64,000 nucleotides of DNA. It comes from an uncultured Pseudomonadales bacterium (lineage in GTDB: Bacteria; Pseudomonadota; Gammaproteobacteria; Pseudomonadales; Porticoccaceae). The stretch spans positions 186,001-250,000 of the forward strand of contig CALSQH010000004.1 of NCBI GenBank assembly GCA_943788445.1, read 5' to 3'. Made by a program: the position numbers and the translations under genes. Position 1 is the stretch's first letter. Each line of letters opens with the position of its first letter. Shown one piece after another: positions 34,442 to 43,260 of this stretch. The notes under the pieces are model-generated. The model was not told the DNA's origin. It saw nothing but the letters and a program-made list of their open reading frames with translations, and searched no databases.

Positions 34442-36681
34442 TGGCTGTGAATAAAAGATTTTCCAGTATTCACTCGAGGCTACTTTTTACGTCCTTATTG
34501 CCTCTAACGCTACTCTGTATAGTCTTGGCGAGCTATATGATTTCAAGTCAGCGAATTGTATTGCTGGCCAATTTAAAAAACGTCGGTAACATTACAGTCC
34601 AACAGGTGTCCTCGAATGCCGAGTTCGGGCTGTATTCAAATAACCAAGAAATACTTAGAGATCTTGGTGAGTCAGTCCTAGATACCCCTTCTGTCGAGGG
34701 TGTTACTTTTTACAATATGAATCAAAAATCCAATGTCACTATTGGCCGTTTTGATCTGTCAGTGCTGAAAGATCAAGCTTATGGTGATTTTGTTAAGCCA
34801 TTCTATAAAGACCACCTCTGGTATTTTTATGCGCCTATCACTCGAGAGGGGATACCTCTTCTAGATTATGATGAAGGAGTCGCGCCTGAGTCTGAAACGT
34901 TGGGTTGGGTAGTGGTTTCTTTAACCGATAAAATCTTAGTCGAACAGAGACGCGAAGGTATTTTTGCTGTGCTCGTTGTATCGACGTTGGGGTTACTGAT
35001 TGCTGCCTGGATCTCGATGAGGATAGGGCGCAGTATCTCTCGCCCTCTCGAAACTCTGACGGCAACAGTAGAGACAATGGAGGCCGGTAATCTTAACCTT
35101 TTTGCCGCTGAAGAGGGCCCCATAGAGCTGCGCAAATTAGCATCAGGAATTAATCAGCTTGCTACCAGTGTGCGTCAATACAATGTTCGTATGCAGAGTG
35201 AGGTTGCTCGCGCCACGGCCCAGCTACAAATTACATTGATTGAACTTGAAGATGCGATGGAGGCTCAGGACCAGTTTTTGGCCCGCATGAGCCATGAACT
35301 GAGAACACCATTGACAGCAGTGATTGGTTTCTCACGATTACTCGCCGTCGAAAGCGATACTGACAAGCGCGAGGAAAGCCTGCGGATCATTAGTATGTCA
35401 TCGAATATGTTACTGACTATGATTGATGATATTTTGGAGTTTTCCAAGGCCAGAGCTGGGGGGTTCACTTTGGAAAAGGTTTCCTTCAATATTAATTCAT
35501 GGATCGCCGACCTTCTCTCCATCCATCAGCCGCGGGCTGAAGAGAGAGGGCTAACCATTGACTACAAAATAGATGAAACTGTCCCGAAAACATTGATTGG
35601 CGATCCTGTGCGATTTACACAGGTTATTAGTAACCTGTTGAGCAATGCGGTTAAGTTTACTGATCAGGGGAAGGTAACAGTCACTATTAGCTGTTTGACC
35701 ACTGAAGATAGGGATATTTTCTTGCAGTGCTCTGTTGAAGACACGGGTAAGGGTATCAAGGAGGAAAAAATTCCTGTCTTGTTTGACCCGTTTTTACAGG
35801 AAGATACCTCTATTAATCGACGTTTTGGCGGGGCTGGTTTGGGTCTTGCAATCTGTAAGAGCCTTGTTCAGGCGATGGGGGGTGAGATTAAAGTCCGCAG
35901 TAAACTTGGCCAGGGTTCTGTATTTTCATTTACCTGTAAATTATCTACAGTCGACAACGACAATGCTCAGGTACAGAATACTAATCCGATAGGCGGGCAG
36001 CATGCAAGTCAAGTGCTTGCAGGCATTACAGTTCTTGTTGCAGAAGATAATCTATTTAATCAGAAGTTGATCATTCGATTACTTAAGGCCTATGGAGCGA
36101 AATGTTTAACAGCAGATAATGGACTTGAGGCAATTGATATTGCTGAAAGTTTGCATCTTGACGTTATCTTAATGGATATTCATATGCCCATTGTGGACGG
36201 CGTAACAGCTTGCGAGACGATTGTTCAACAATCTGCAGAGAGTCCACCCATTATTGGTTTAACAGCAGATGTTACCCTTATCGAACAGGAGCGAATTACT
36301 GAGGCTGGTGCCGCAATGATGCTGCTAAAGCCGGTGGATGAAGATGAATTGATTAGCAGTCTTATCAAAGTACTGCCGCGCTCGATGGGAAGAGCCGAAG
36401 TTTCTGGGATGGGTTTGCTTTCAACCGTAGTGCCGGTTGATGAGTTAAAGAAAGCGCTCCACCATAATCTGGATAAATTAGAGAATCAGCTACGGAAAAA
36501 GGAAAATGCCAGTTTACGCGGTATTATCCACGACCTTATGGGGCTTTCAGGCCTCTATGGTATGTCTGAATTACGGGAAATGGTCATGCAGTTCCGGGCA
36601 GAGTACGGAAGTTTGAGTTCGGCGGAAAATCTACTCAGCGTGCAGAAAATCCGCCAGCATATTGAAGAGTTCGTATTTTAA
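34441..36681 (+). CDS. Hybrid sensor histidine kinase, GacS/BarA-like
   Basis: A 746-residue inner-membrane kinase. The order is: membrane span about 12-33; periplasmic sensor about 35-160 (VGNITVQQVSSNAEFGLYSN, a CHASE8/BarA-like region); second span about 178-198; HAMP about 197-250; HisKA with FLARMSHELRTPLTAVIGF (His285). The HATPase (SNLLSNAVKFTD, DTGKGI, GGAGLGLAICKSLVQAMGG) runs about 390-510. The receiver is about 530-650 (VLVAEDNLFNQKL, phospho-acceptor Asp in VILMDIHMP about 578). The HPt domain is about 665-746 with IIHDLMGLSGLYGM (His697). This is the four-step phosphorelay layout of GacS/BarA. The GacA-like regulator four genes upstream is the likely output. The ATG overlaps the binding-protein gene by one base. 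Confidence 0.85.
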   Translation: MAVNKRFSSIHSRLLFTSLLPLTLLCIVLASYMISSQRIVLLANLKNVGNITVQQVSSNAEFGLYSNNQEILRDLGESVLDTPSVEGVTFYNMNQKSNVTIGRFDLSVLKDQAYGDFVKPFYKDHLWYFYAPITREGIPLLDYDEGVAPESETLGWVVVSLTDKILVEQRREGIFAVLVVSTLGLLIAAWISMRIGRSISRPLETLTATVETMEAGNLNLFAAEEGPIELRKLASGINQLATSVRQYNVRMQSEVARATAQLQITLIELEDAMEAQDQFLARMSHELRTPLTAVIGFSRLLAVESDTDKREESLRIISMSSNMLLTMIDDILEFSKARAGGFTLEKVSFNINSWIADLLSIHQPRAEERGLTIDYKIDETVPKTLIGDPVRFTQVISNLLSNAVKFTDQGKVTVTISCLTTEDRDIFLQCSVEDTGKGIKEEKIPVLFDPFLQEDTSINRRFGGAGLGLAICKSLVQAMGGEIKVRSKLGQGSVFSFTCKLSTVDNDNAQVQNTNPIGGQHASQVLAGITVLVAEDNLFNQKLIIRLLKAYGAKCLTADNGLEAIDIAESLHLDVILMDIHMPIVDGVTACETIVQQSAESPPIIGLTADVTLIEQERITEAGAAMMLLKPVDEDELISSLIKVLPRSMGRAEVSGMGLLSTVVPVDELKKALHHNLDKLENQLRKKENASLRGIIHDLMGLSGLYGMSELREMVMQFRAEYGSLSSAENLLSVQKIRQHIEEFVF

Positions 36682-36732
36682 TGAGGTTGATACGAGGGTG
36701 GGTAAACTAATCCTTTAGTATTAACTCGTCAG

Positions 36733-36750
36733 TGTAATATTTTTCTTCTA
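36733..36750 (+). promoter_or_regulatory. GacA-box-like inverted repeat
   Basis: TGTAAT-N6-CTTCTA matches the GacA/UvrY upstream activating sequence TGTAAG-N6-CTTACA at 9 of 12 fixed positions with exact spacing. Its centre is about 70 bases before the assumed RNA start (about 36811), the distance typical of Rsm RNA promoters. The -10 candidate (TACAAA, 36799-36804) is weak. Confidence 0.3.
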
Positions 36751-36810
36751 AAAACCCCCCTAATATGTCAACTCGTATTGACTCCCTAGCATGATGCGTA
36801 CAAAGGGACA

Positions 36811-37145
36811 CTACTGGTGACTGAATAACAGACCTACACTGCTGTTTTACAGAAGGTGCTAAAAAGCAAGGTGCTTGAGGCTTAGCTGACAGGGAGTTAG
36901 CTAACTAAGGATAGAGAGCTAATTTAGTTAATCACCAATAGATTTGTGTAAGTACATGGCGACTAGGAAGTCGTGCACCAAGGACGGTGCGAGTCAATAT
37001 ACATAGTTTTCTAGGCTGTTTAGCTTTAAGGCTTCTAGTTTCGGAAATTTTAGCAGTATTTATTCTTTTTCAATTCCCAGTATTTTTTAGTCAGTTATTA
37101 TTAAACCTCGGGCCTGACCTTATTTCAGTTGGCCCGTTTTTTTTT
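36811..37145 (+). ncRNA. Candidate Csr/Rsm-type small RNA
   Basis: The transcript would be about 335 nt and end at the terminator at 37109-37145. Three hairpins present GGA in the loop, the CsrA/RsmA binding layout. AGTTAGCT (36895-36902) pairs with AGCTAATT (36917-36924) around a 14-base loop containing AAGGATA. GACT (36961-36964) pairs with AGTC (36969-36972) around AGGA. GCACC (36975-36979) pairs with GGTGC (36986-36990) around AAGGAC. Further GGA triplets are at 36893 and 37043. It lies directly downstream of the GacS/BarA-like kinase and has a GacA-box-like site upstream. The 5' end is a guess. It could instead be a long 3' untranslated region of the kinase transcript. Confidence 0.4.
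37109..37145 (+). terminator. Strong intrinsic terminator
   Basis: CGGGCC (37109-37114) pairs perfectly with GGCCCG (37131-37136) and is followed at once by nine T (37137-37145). It ends plus-strand transcription 428 bases after the kinase stop codon, leaving rnr to its own promoter. Confidence 0.85.
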
Positions 37146-37279
37146 GCCTAGAGAATTTCTTTTACTCAACCGCTTATAAGACATAGACTGCGCCATATTA
37201 TTAAAAAATAATGATACAAAAATTGCCTGACTTTAATTAAGTCGTTGTTCTGAGTAAAAATCCGACAAAAAGAAGCCCT

Positions 37280-39745
37280 ATGCCGCGAAAAAATAAAAAC
37301 GTTGACCCCTACGCGACTCGCGAAGCCGCTAAGTATGAGAGTCCTATTCCAAGTCGAGAATTCGTCTTGGATTATCTGCACGAAAGTGTTGGTCCGCTTA
37401 CCCATGAAGAAATATGTACTGGACTCAAGCTTGTTGATGAGCAGCAGGTGGAGGCCATGCGCCGTCGACTGCGTGCCATGGAGCGGGACGGTCAGATAGC
37501 CAGTAATAGAACGGGTGGCTACGGAACGCTTGATAAACTAAATCTGGTTAAAGGTCGTGTAATTGGTCACCCGGAGGGTTATGGTTTTGTTACGCCTCTT
37601 CAGGGTGGTGATCAGGATATCTATCTTTCAAGTCGACAGATGCGGCGGGTTTTTGATGGCGACATAGTCTTGCTGAGAATTGCCGGTTGGGATCGGCGTG
37701 GTCGTCCTGAAGGTACCCTGGTTGATGTGGTTGAGCGTAAAACCAAAGAGCTAGTAGGCCGTTATTTTTGTGAGAGTGGTATCCACTTTGTACGTCCAGA
37801 TAACCCGCGCATTAGCCAAGATATATTAATTCCAGCTGATCAACTCAGCGGTGCTCTGTCCGGTCAGATTGCTCTGGTTGAGATTACTGAAGGGCCATCT
37901 CGCAATAGCCCCCCCACCGGGCGCATTAGTGAAGTATTGGGCGATCATCTTGATCCAGGTCTAGAGATCGAGGTATCCATTCGCAACTATGGCATTCCCC
38001 ATCAGTGGAACGATGATGTTGCAGCGGAAACGGATGCAATACCGGATTATGTGACCGATAAGGACTTTCGGGTTGATTTGAGAAAACTGCCGCTGGTGAC
38101 TATTGATGGCGAAGATGCCCGCGACTTTGACGATGCGGTCTTCTGTCAGCCAAAACCTCGTGGTGGCTGGAAATTGATTGTTGCGATTGCCGACGTTTCC
38201 CATTACGTAAAGCCTGGTAGTGCACTGGATAATCAAGCTTTTGAGCGGGGTAACTCGGTTTATTTCCCCAACCATGTTGTGCCAATGTTACCGGAAAAAC
38301 TCTCCAACGGACTCTGTTCATTAAACCCCTTGGAAGACCGCCTGTGTATGGTCTGTGAAATGCAGATTAATCATGAAGGTGATGTCACAAAGTACCAGTT
38401 CTACGAAGCGGTTATGCACTCTCATGCACGTCTCACCTACACCCAGGTGGCACAGATTATCGAAGAGAAGAGCAGTGGAGAAACGTCTAATTTACGTGAT
38501 CAGTTCTCTGCATTACTCCCGCATATAGATGCCCTGCATGATCTATACGCCAGACTGCACAAACGTCGCAGCGAGCGTGGGGCAATTGATTTTGATACTC
38601 AGGAAACCCGTATTCTGTTTGATGGGCAGCGCAAGATAAGCCAGATTATTCCGGTCAAACGCACTGAAGCCCACCGTCTTATTGAAGAGTGTATGTTGGC
38701 AGCAAATGTCTGCACTGCGCAATTCTTAGCAAAAGCCAAGCTGCCAGCTCTTTACCGAGTTCACGAAGGCCCCAGCGAAGAGCGTCTATCCTCTCTAAGG
38801 GACTTTCTTGGGGAATTGGGAATAGGGCTTGGGGGTGGCGACGATCCGCAACCTGAGGATTACCAGCGGGTATTAAGGTCGGTACTAAACCGCGATGATG
38901 CCTCGGTTATCCAATCCGTAATGTTGCGTTCAATGAGCCAAGCGGTATATCAGTCTGAAAACCTAGGTCATTTTGGTCTGGCATTTGATGCCTATACCCA
39001 CTTCACATCACCAATTCGCCGCTATTCGGATCTTTTGGTGCACCGCGCTATTCGCTATCTGGTTCGCAGCAATAAAAAAGTCGCTGGTGTTGTTCGCGTC
39101 GAAGGTGCAGCTGAACTCAGTAAAGAAGCTATTTATCCCTATGAGCTACCGCGCCTGGATGAAACCGGATCTCATCTGTCGGTTACTGAGCGCCGTGCCG
39201 ACGAGGCGACTCGCGATGTAGTCAATTGGCTTAAATGTGAGTATCTATTGGATCGGGTCGGAGAGGAATACTCTGGTGTCGTTAGTGCAGTCACCGGGTT
39301 TGGACTCTTTGTGATGCTGGATGATCTTTATGTTGAGGGGTTGATCCATGTAACCGGTTTGCCAAAAGATTATTACTATCATGAAGCATCTCAGCACCGC
39401 ATGGTTGGCGAGCGCACTGGACGTGTCTTCCGTCTTGGCGACAAATTGAAAGTTAGGGTGGTGCGAGTCAATTTAGACGAGCGCAAGATTGATTTTGAAT
39501 TAGCCGAACAGCCGAAAACATCTCTCTCAAAGGCGGGCAGAAAAACAGCTAAGGTTAAAGTGTCAGCAAAAGCCAAAGAGATGGCCAGAGAACACGATGG
39601 CAAGCGTAAACCCAAGGGTAAAAAGAACAAAAGCCAGGCGGGCAAGGGCGCGGCTAAACCCTCTAAAAGACGCCGCAATACTCCACCAACTGGTTCAGGC
39701 AATAAGGGTGGATCCTCTGCTGGGAAGAAAAAGCCTGCTCGTTAA
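37280..39745 (+). CDS. rnr: Ribonuclease R
   Basis: An 821-residue 3'-5' exoribonuclease that degrades structured RNA. The order is: N-terminal helix-turn-helix (about 25-85), cold-shock/OB domains (GRVIGHPEGYGFVTPL), and the RNB catalytic domain with the aspartate cluster DGEDARDFDDAVF (about residues 276-288) and the later SERGAIDFDTQE and HFTSPIRRYSDLLVHRAI. An S1 domain (about 645-730: YSGVVSAVTGFGLFVMLDDL) precedes a long Lys/Arg-rich tail. It stands alone; rlmB, its common downstream neighbour, is absent and a convergent gene follows. It is normally induced in stress and stationary phase. Confidence 0.95.
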   Translation: MPRKNKNVDPYATREAAKYESPIPSREFVLDYLHESVGPLTHEEICTGLKLVDEQQVEAMRRRLRAMERDGQIASNRTGGYGTLDKLNLVKGRVIGHPEGYGFVTPLQGGDQDIYLSSRQMRRVFDGDIVLLRIAGWDRRGRPEGTLVDVVERKTKELVGRYFCESGIHFVRPDNPRISQDILIPADQLSGALSGQIALVEITEGPSRNSPPTGRISEVLGDHLDPGLEIEVSIRNYGIPHQWNDDVAAETDAIPDYVTDKDFRVDLRKLPLVTIDGEDARDFDDAVFCQPKPRGGWKLIVAIADVSHYVKPGSALDNQAFERGNSVYFPNHVVPMLPEKLSNGLCSLNPLEDRLCMVCEMQINHEGDVTKYQFYEAVMHSHARLTYTQVAQIIEEKSSGETSNLRDQFSALLPHIDALHDLYARLHKRRSERGAIDFDTQETRILFDGQRKISQIIPVKRTEAHRLIEECMLAANVCTAQFLAKAKLPALYRVHEGPSEERLSSLRDFLGELGIGLGGGDDPQPEDYQRVLRSVLNRDDASVIQSVMLRSMSQAVYQSENLGHFGLAFDAYTHFTSPIRRYSDLLVHRAIRYLVRSNKKVAGVVRVEGAAELSKEAIYPYELPRLDETGSHLSVTERRADEATRDVVNWLKCEYLLDRVGEEYSGVVSAVTGFGLFVMLDDLYVEGLIHVTGLPKDYYYHEASQHRMVGERTGRVFRLGDKLKVRVVRVNLDERKIDFELAEQPKTSLSKAGRKTAKVKVSAKAKEMAREHDGKRKPKGKKNKSQAGKGAAKPSKRRRNTPPTGSGNKGGSSAGKKKPAR

Positions 39746-39802
39746 AAATAGGCTGTTGTGACGGGCTTTCTTTTACGGACCTAATGTTATGAGCCTTATT
39801 TT
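39745..39802. terminator. Possible bidirectional hairpin between rnr and DUF484 gene
   Basis: AAAATAGGCT (39745-39754) is complementary to AGCCTTATTTT (39792-39802) with one bulge, spanning the short gap between the convergent rnr and DUF484 genes. The loop is long (37 bases), so its strength is uncertain. Confidence 0.3.
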
Positions 39803-40476
39803 AAATGGTTGGGTATTACCCGATTGAGGATTTCTGCAATATAACTCAGAAATAGAGTCCCCATACTGCTCTTGTAGAAGTTAGGGTCGCTATTGCCCAC
39901 CGCGAGAATGCCGTAAAGGTTGTCGTAACGCAGAGGTACAGCGGCTACCGAGCCGACATTGCGGCCTCTCTCGCCGAATAAAAAAGTCATCTCATCTTCG
40001 CGCAAGATTCCGCATACAGCACGATTAGCGCCCAGTAGAGTTCCAATGCGCTCATTGGCTTTTTCCATAGTGGAAACTCGAGCCATGGTGCGCGGCAGTT
40101 TTTTCTCATCGCCGAGTAATGTCAGGCTGTAAAACTCAATTCCATAGTCTTTGCCGAGACTGTCATGAACAGATTCAATTAGCGTTGAGAGGTTTTTAGC
40201 TTCGAGTAGATTGAGAACCAAGCGCTTAGTTTTTTCGAATAACAGATCGTTGGCATGGGCGGTTTCCAGCATATTGTCTAAGCGTGCGCGCATCTCTTTG
40301 TTGCGATCGCGCAATACACCCACTTGACGCTCAACTAGAGATACCGCGTTGCCACTATCGTGCGGCAGCACCATACACTCTAGGATATCTGTGTTCTCAT
40401 CGAGGAAAGAGGGGTTGTCACGAAGAAATTCGCGGACTATTTTTTCTTTGGGGTCTATCTCTGTTTCTTTGCTCAT
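39796..40476 (-). CDS. DUF484 family protein
   Basis: A 226-residue cytoplasmic protein of the DUF484 (YigA) family. It has a short N-terminal helical part (VREFLRDNPSFLDENTDILE, the family hallmark near residues 14-33), a coiled coil (VERQVGVLRDRNKEMRARLD) and a GAF-like C-terminal half (VGSVAAVPLRYDNLYGILAV). Its function is not established. In gammaproteobacteria it sits between dapF and xerC; here it follows dapF with a four-base overlap (ATGA) but xerC does not follow, and the gene converges on rnr. Confidence 0.9.
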   Translation of the reverse strand: MSKETEIDPKEKIVREFLRDNPSFLDENTDILECMVLPHDSGNAVSLVERQVGVLRDRNKEMRARLDNMLETAHANDLLFEKTKRLVLNLLEAKNLSTLIESVHDSLGKDYGIEFYSLTLLGDEKKLPRTMARVSTMEKANERIGTLLGANRAVCGILREDEMTFLFGERGRNVGSVAAVPLRYDNLYGILAVGNSDPNFYKSSMGTLFLSYIAEILNRVIPNHLK

Positions 40477-41303
40477 ATTCTTATGCGTCCATGAAAAACT
40501 GTTTTTGCTGGCCCTGTCATTATCAATGCATGGCCCTCGCCTTGCCAGTCTATTTTCAAGCTGCCTCTGGTTAGCTGAAGAGTCACTGGGGAATCGACCG
40601 CACCCTGAAGTATCGCCGCTACCGCTGCTGCGCAGGCACCCGAGCCACAGGCTTCAGTTTCGCCAACACCGCGCTCATAGACACGCAATTTTATCTCATT
40701 GGGGCCGAGTATTTGCATAAAGCCAACGTTGACCCGATTTGGGAAGCGCGGATGTGACTCTATTTTGGCGCCCAATTTAGCAACAGGAGCCTTTGCAACA
40801 TCGTCAACCTTGAGAACAGCGTGGGGATTGCCCATGGAAACCGCTGCGATCTGTTCAGATTGACCGTCCACATCAAGATCATAGACGGTGGCCGCAAGAG
40901 GCGCTTCAAAGGGAATTTTTGATGGCTCGAACTCAGGAATACCCATATCCACCGAGACCAAATTTTTATCGCTAATGTGAAGTTCTATAACCCGGTTGGA
41001 GGTTTTAACCCGTATCGGGTTTTTACCCGTCAGTCGGCGATCCTTAACAAAGCGTGCCAAACAGCGTGCACCATTGCCACATTGTTCGACCTCTGCGCCA
41101 TCGCAGTTAAAAATACGGTAGTTAAAATCGATATCCGCGTCTGAAGGCGGCTCAACAACCAACACCTGATCGCAGCCAATACCGGTTTTACGGTCTGAGA
41201 GACGGCGTGCCATCGACGCGGTAACACTCACATTCTGTGTCACTGCATCAATAACCACAAAGTCATTGCCGAGCCCGTGCATTTTGGTGAATTTCATCAA
41301 CAT
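40473..41303 (-). CDS. dapF: Diaminopimelate epimerase
   Basis: A 276-residue enzyme that converts LL- to meso-diaminopimelate for lysine and peptidoglycan synthesis. It begins MLMKFTKMHGLGNDFVVIDA, the family start. The two catalytic cysteines are in QCGNGARCLARF and TEACGSGACAAAV. ATG 41303 follows the lysA stop by seven bases with GGGGA ten bases upstream. The frame is open further 5' but only inside lysA. PRFPNRVNVGFMQIL and AVSMGNPHAVLKV also fit the family. Operon: lptM-lysA-dapF-DUF484. Confidence 0.95.
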   Translation of the reverse strand: MLMKFTKMHGLGNDFVVIDAVTQNVSVTASMARRLSDRKTGIGCDQVLVVEPPSDADIDFNYRIFNCDGAEVEQCGNGARCLARFVKDRRLTGKNPIRVKTSNRVIELHISDKNLVSVDMGIPEFEPSKIPFEAPLAATVYDLDVDGQSEQIAAVSMGNPHAVLKVDDVAKAPVAKLGAKIESHPRFPNRVNVGFMQILGPNEIKLRVYERGVGETEACGSGACAAAVAAILQGAVDSPVTLQLTRGSLKIDWQGEGHALIMTGPAKTVFHGRIRI

Positions 41304-41310
41304 AGGTGAT

Positions 41311-42570
41311 TTATCCCCGTGCCACGGGCAGTAATTGCTCGCCATTAAGCAGGTCTTCAAGGCTCTCGCGTTGACGAATAACATGTACCTGATCGCCATC
41401 GATCATCAGTTCGGGTGCCCGTGGGCGACTGTTGTAATTTGAACTCATCACAAAACCATAGGCGCCAGCAGAAAACAGGCAGAGATAATCGCCAGCACTA
41501 ATCGCCAGTGAGCGATCTTTGGCCAGGAAATCACCGGTTTCACAAACCGGTCCCACCACATCGTAGCTATGAGTTTCTGCACTTCTAGCTGTAACAGGCT
41601 GAATATCCATCCAAGCCTGATAGAGCGCTGGGCGAATCATGTCGTTCATTGCGCCATCGACAATGGCAAAGTTCTTTTCACCATTGCTTTTCAGGTATTG
41701 AACCTGCGTTAGCATAACGCCGGCATTGGCGGTAATAGATCTGCCCGGCTCTAAAACCAGTGTTTCACTGCGACCGTTTAAGAGCGGCAAGATTGCCGAC
41801 ATATAATCATTGGGTGTCGGTGGTTCTTCAGTCTCATAGCGAACACCTAGACCGCCACCAATATCTATATGTTGCAGGCTAATGTTGAGTTCAGCTAGTT
41901 CGTCGACCAGCATCAGCAAGCGCTCAAGTGCTGCCACAAAAGGGGCGATATCGACAAGCTGTGAGCCAATATGGCAGTCCACACCGACAATATTGATATG
42001 ACTCATCTGTGCAGCGCGTTGATAGACCTGCGGTGCCAGATTAATATCAATGCCGAACTTATTCTCTTTTAAGCCCGTTGAAATATAGGGGTGCGTTTGT
42101 GCATCCACATCCGGATTGACCCGCAGCGATACAGCAGCAGTAAGGTCACAGGCGGCAGCGGTGGAATTAAGTAATTCCAGTTCAGCTTCAGACTCGACAT
42201 TAAAACAGTGAATGCCTACTTCAAGCGCACGACGCATCTCGACGGCGGTTTTTGCCACGCCAGAAAATACCACTTTGGATGGATCGCCGCCGGCACGAAG
42301 CACTCTCTCCAGTTCACCGCTGGAAACAATATCGAAGCCCGCGCCAAGTTCTGCCAGAGTCTGCAATACAGCAATATTTGAATTGGCTTTAACGGCATAA
42401 CAAATAAGGTGTTCTTTATCGGCTAAAGCGGTTTGATAGGCGAGAAAATTACTGCTGATAGCCGCTTTACTGTAAACATAGCTCGGCGTGCCAAATTGCG
42501 TGGCGATAGATTCAAGGGCGGTGCCCTCAATAAATAAATTCCCATTTTGGGAGGTAACGGCGTTGTACAT
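41311..42570 (-). CDS. lysA: Diaminopimelate decarboxylase
   Basis: A 419-residue PLP enzyme of the alanine-racemase fold (type III) that makes lysine from meso-diaminopimelate. The PLP lysine is in ICYAVKANSN (about Lys61). HIGSQLVDIAPF, DIGGGLGVRY, LEPGRSITANAG and the active-site PVCETGDFLAKDR are all present. The length is normal. It lies six bases downstream of lptM and just before dapF, so the last two steps of lysine synthesis are adjacent. Confidence 0.95.
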   Translation of the reverse strand: MYNAVTSQNGNLFIEGTALESIATQFGTPSYVYSKAAISSNFLAYQTALADKEHLICYAVKANSNIAVLQTLAELGAGFDIVSSGELERVLRAGGDPSKVVFSGVAKTAVEMRRALEVGIHCFNVESEAELELLNSTAAACDLTAAVSLRVNPDVDAQTHPYISTGLKENKFGIDINLAPQVYQRAAQMSHINIVGVDCHIGSQLVDIAPFVAALERLLMLVDELAELNISLQHIDIGGGLGVRYETEEPPTPNDYMSAILPLLNGRSETLVLEPGRSITANAGVMLTQVQYLKSNGEKNFAIVDGAMNDMIRPALYQAWMDIQPVTARSAETHSYDVVGPVCETGDFLAKDRSLAISAGDYLCLFSAGAYGFVMSSNYNSRPRAPELMIDGDQVHVIRQRESLEDLLNGEQLLPVARG

Positions 42571-42576
42571 AATTTC

Positions 42577-42780
42577 CTAGAGTTCGCTGATGTCGGTTAC
42601 ATTGTTGTCCGTTAAGGCGCCAGTTGTAGTGCTAAAAGTTGTCGCAGTATCTTCTGGCAGGTAAAGGTCAGCCTTGTTGCCGCAACTAGAGAGACCTGCG
42701 AGCAATAAAATTACGGCGCCTATTCTTGTTGCAGACAGCATAGTTTTTTGCATTAATTTGGTAAGCAATTGCTGGTACAT
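42577..42780 (-). CDS. lptM: LptM/YifL-type small lipoprotein
   Basis: A 67-residue lipoprotein. The hydrophobic stretch IGAVILLLAGLSSC ends in the lipobox cysteine (about Cys33), followed by GNKADLYLPED, the hallmark G-x-K-x-x-L-Y-L-P of LptM. LptM mimics LPS to assist LptD assembly at the outer membrane. It stands upstream of lysA, its conserved position. The start is uncertain: the first ATG (42780) gives a longer n-region than usual, and an internal ATG at codon 10 would give 58 residues. Confidence 0.85.
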   Translation of the reverse strand: MYQQLLTKLMQKTMLSATRIGAVILLLAGLSSCGNKADLYLPEDTATTFSTTTGALTDNNVTDISEL

Positions 42781-42936
42781 AGTTTATAATTCCTGCCCTA
42801 AAGAGCGCTATTCAAACAAGTTCGCAAGTATAGCCTCAGCGGCAATCAATACCAACAATATGAATAGTGAAGCTTAAGTAATAGACAGCTAATCGCCTGC
42901 TTTTCAGTAGGCAATAATATTAAGGGCAATAAACGA

Positions 42937-43257
42937 ATGAATGAAGCGCAGTTTAACCAGATAGTCGATGAGTTGATGTTTTCAATCGAAGAGAGCATTG
43001 ATGACAGTGGTGCCGATCTTGACTATGAAAACAGCGCCGGCATGCTCACCATAACCTGCGAAGCCAATGGCTCGCAGATTATCCTGTCCCGCCAATCTGC
43101 AGTCAGTGAGATATGGCTGGCGGCCAAATCAGGGGGCTTTCATTTCAAACTCGATGGTGATCAATGGCGCAACACGGTCAGCGGTAAACTGCTGACTGCG
43201 ATGTTGAGCGAAGCCTGCCAGTCTCAGGCAGGCGAGACGATTACCTTTGATTTTTAG
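42937..43257 (+). CDS. cyaY: Iron-sulfur assembly protein CyaY (bacterial frataxin)
   Basis: A 106-residue protein with the frataxin fold. The acidic first helix is FNQIVDELMFSIEESIDDSG, followed by DLDYENSAGMLTITCEANGS and the strand block QIILSRQSAVSEIWLAAKSG with GGFHFKLDGDQW. It binds iron and modulates Fe-S cluster assembly by IscS. It is divergent from lptM-lysA, the usual neighbour. Its 3' end abuts a 17-bp tandem repeat. Confidence 0.92.
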   Translation: MNEAQFNQIVDELMFSIEESIDDSGADLDYENSAGMLTITCEANGSQIILSRQSAVSEIWLAAKSGGFHFKLDGDQWRNTVSGKLLTAMLSEACQSQAGETITFDF

Positions 43258-43260
43258 GGG

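Larger units (their letters stand above)
36682..37279. other. 598-base intergenic region before rnr
   Basis: No open frame looks coding here. It contains, left to right: a GacA-box-like inverted repeat (36733-36750), the structured RNA candidate (about 36811-37145) ending in a strong terminator, and about 130 bases of AT-rich leader before rnr. A near-palindrome GACTTTAATTAAGTC (37229-37243) sits 37 bases before the rnr start. I searched for a tRNA here, as in some relatives upstream of rnr, and saw no T-loop or acceptor stem. Confidence 0.6.

Noticed and set aside
37229..37243. Near-palindrome GACTTTAATTAAGTC before rnr as an operator
   Set aside because: A single imperfect copy in AT-rich DNA with no known matching regulator; too weak to list as a feature.
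36682..37279. tRNA, tmRNA, RNase P RNA or 6S RNA upstream of rnr
   Set aside because: No T-loop, acceptor stem or signature sequences of these RNAs were seen; only the GGA hairpins and terminator stand out.
40284..40720. Plus-strand open frames opposite DUF484 and dapF
   Set aside because: Both minus-strand genes show full family motifs; these frames are shadows.
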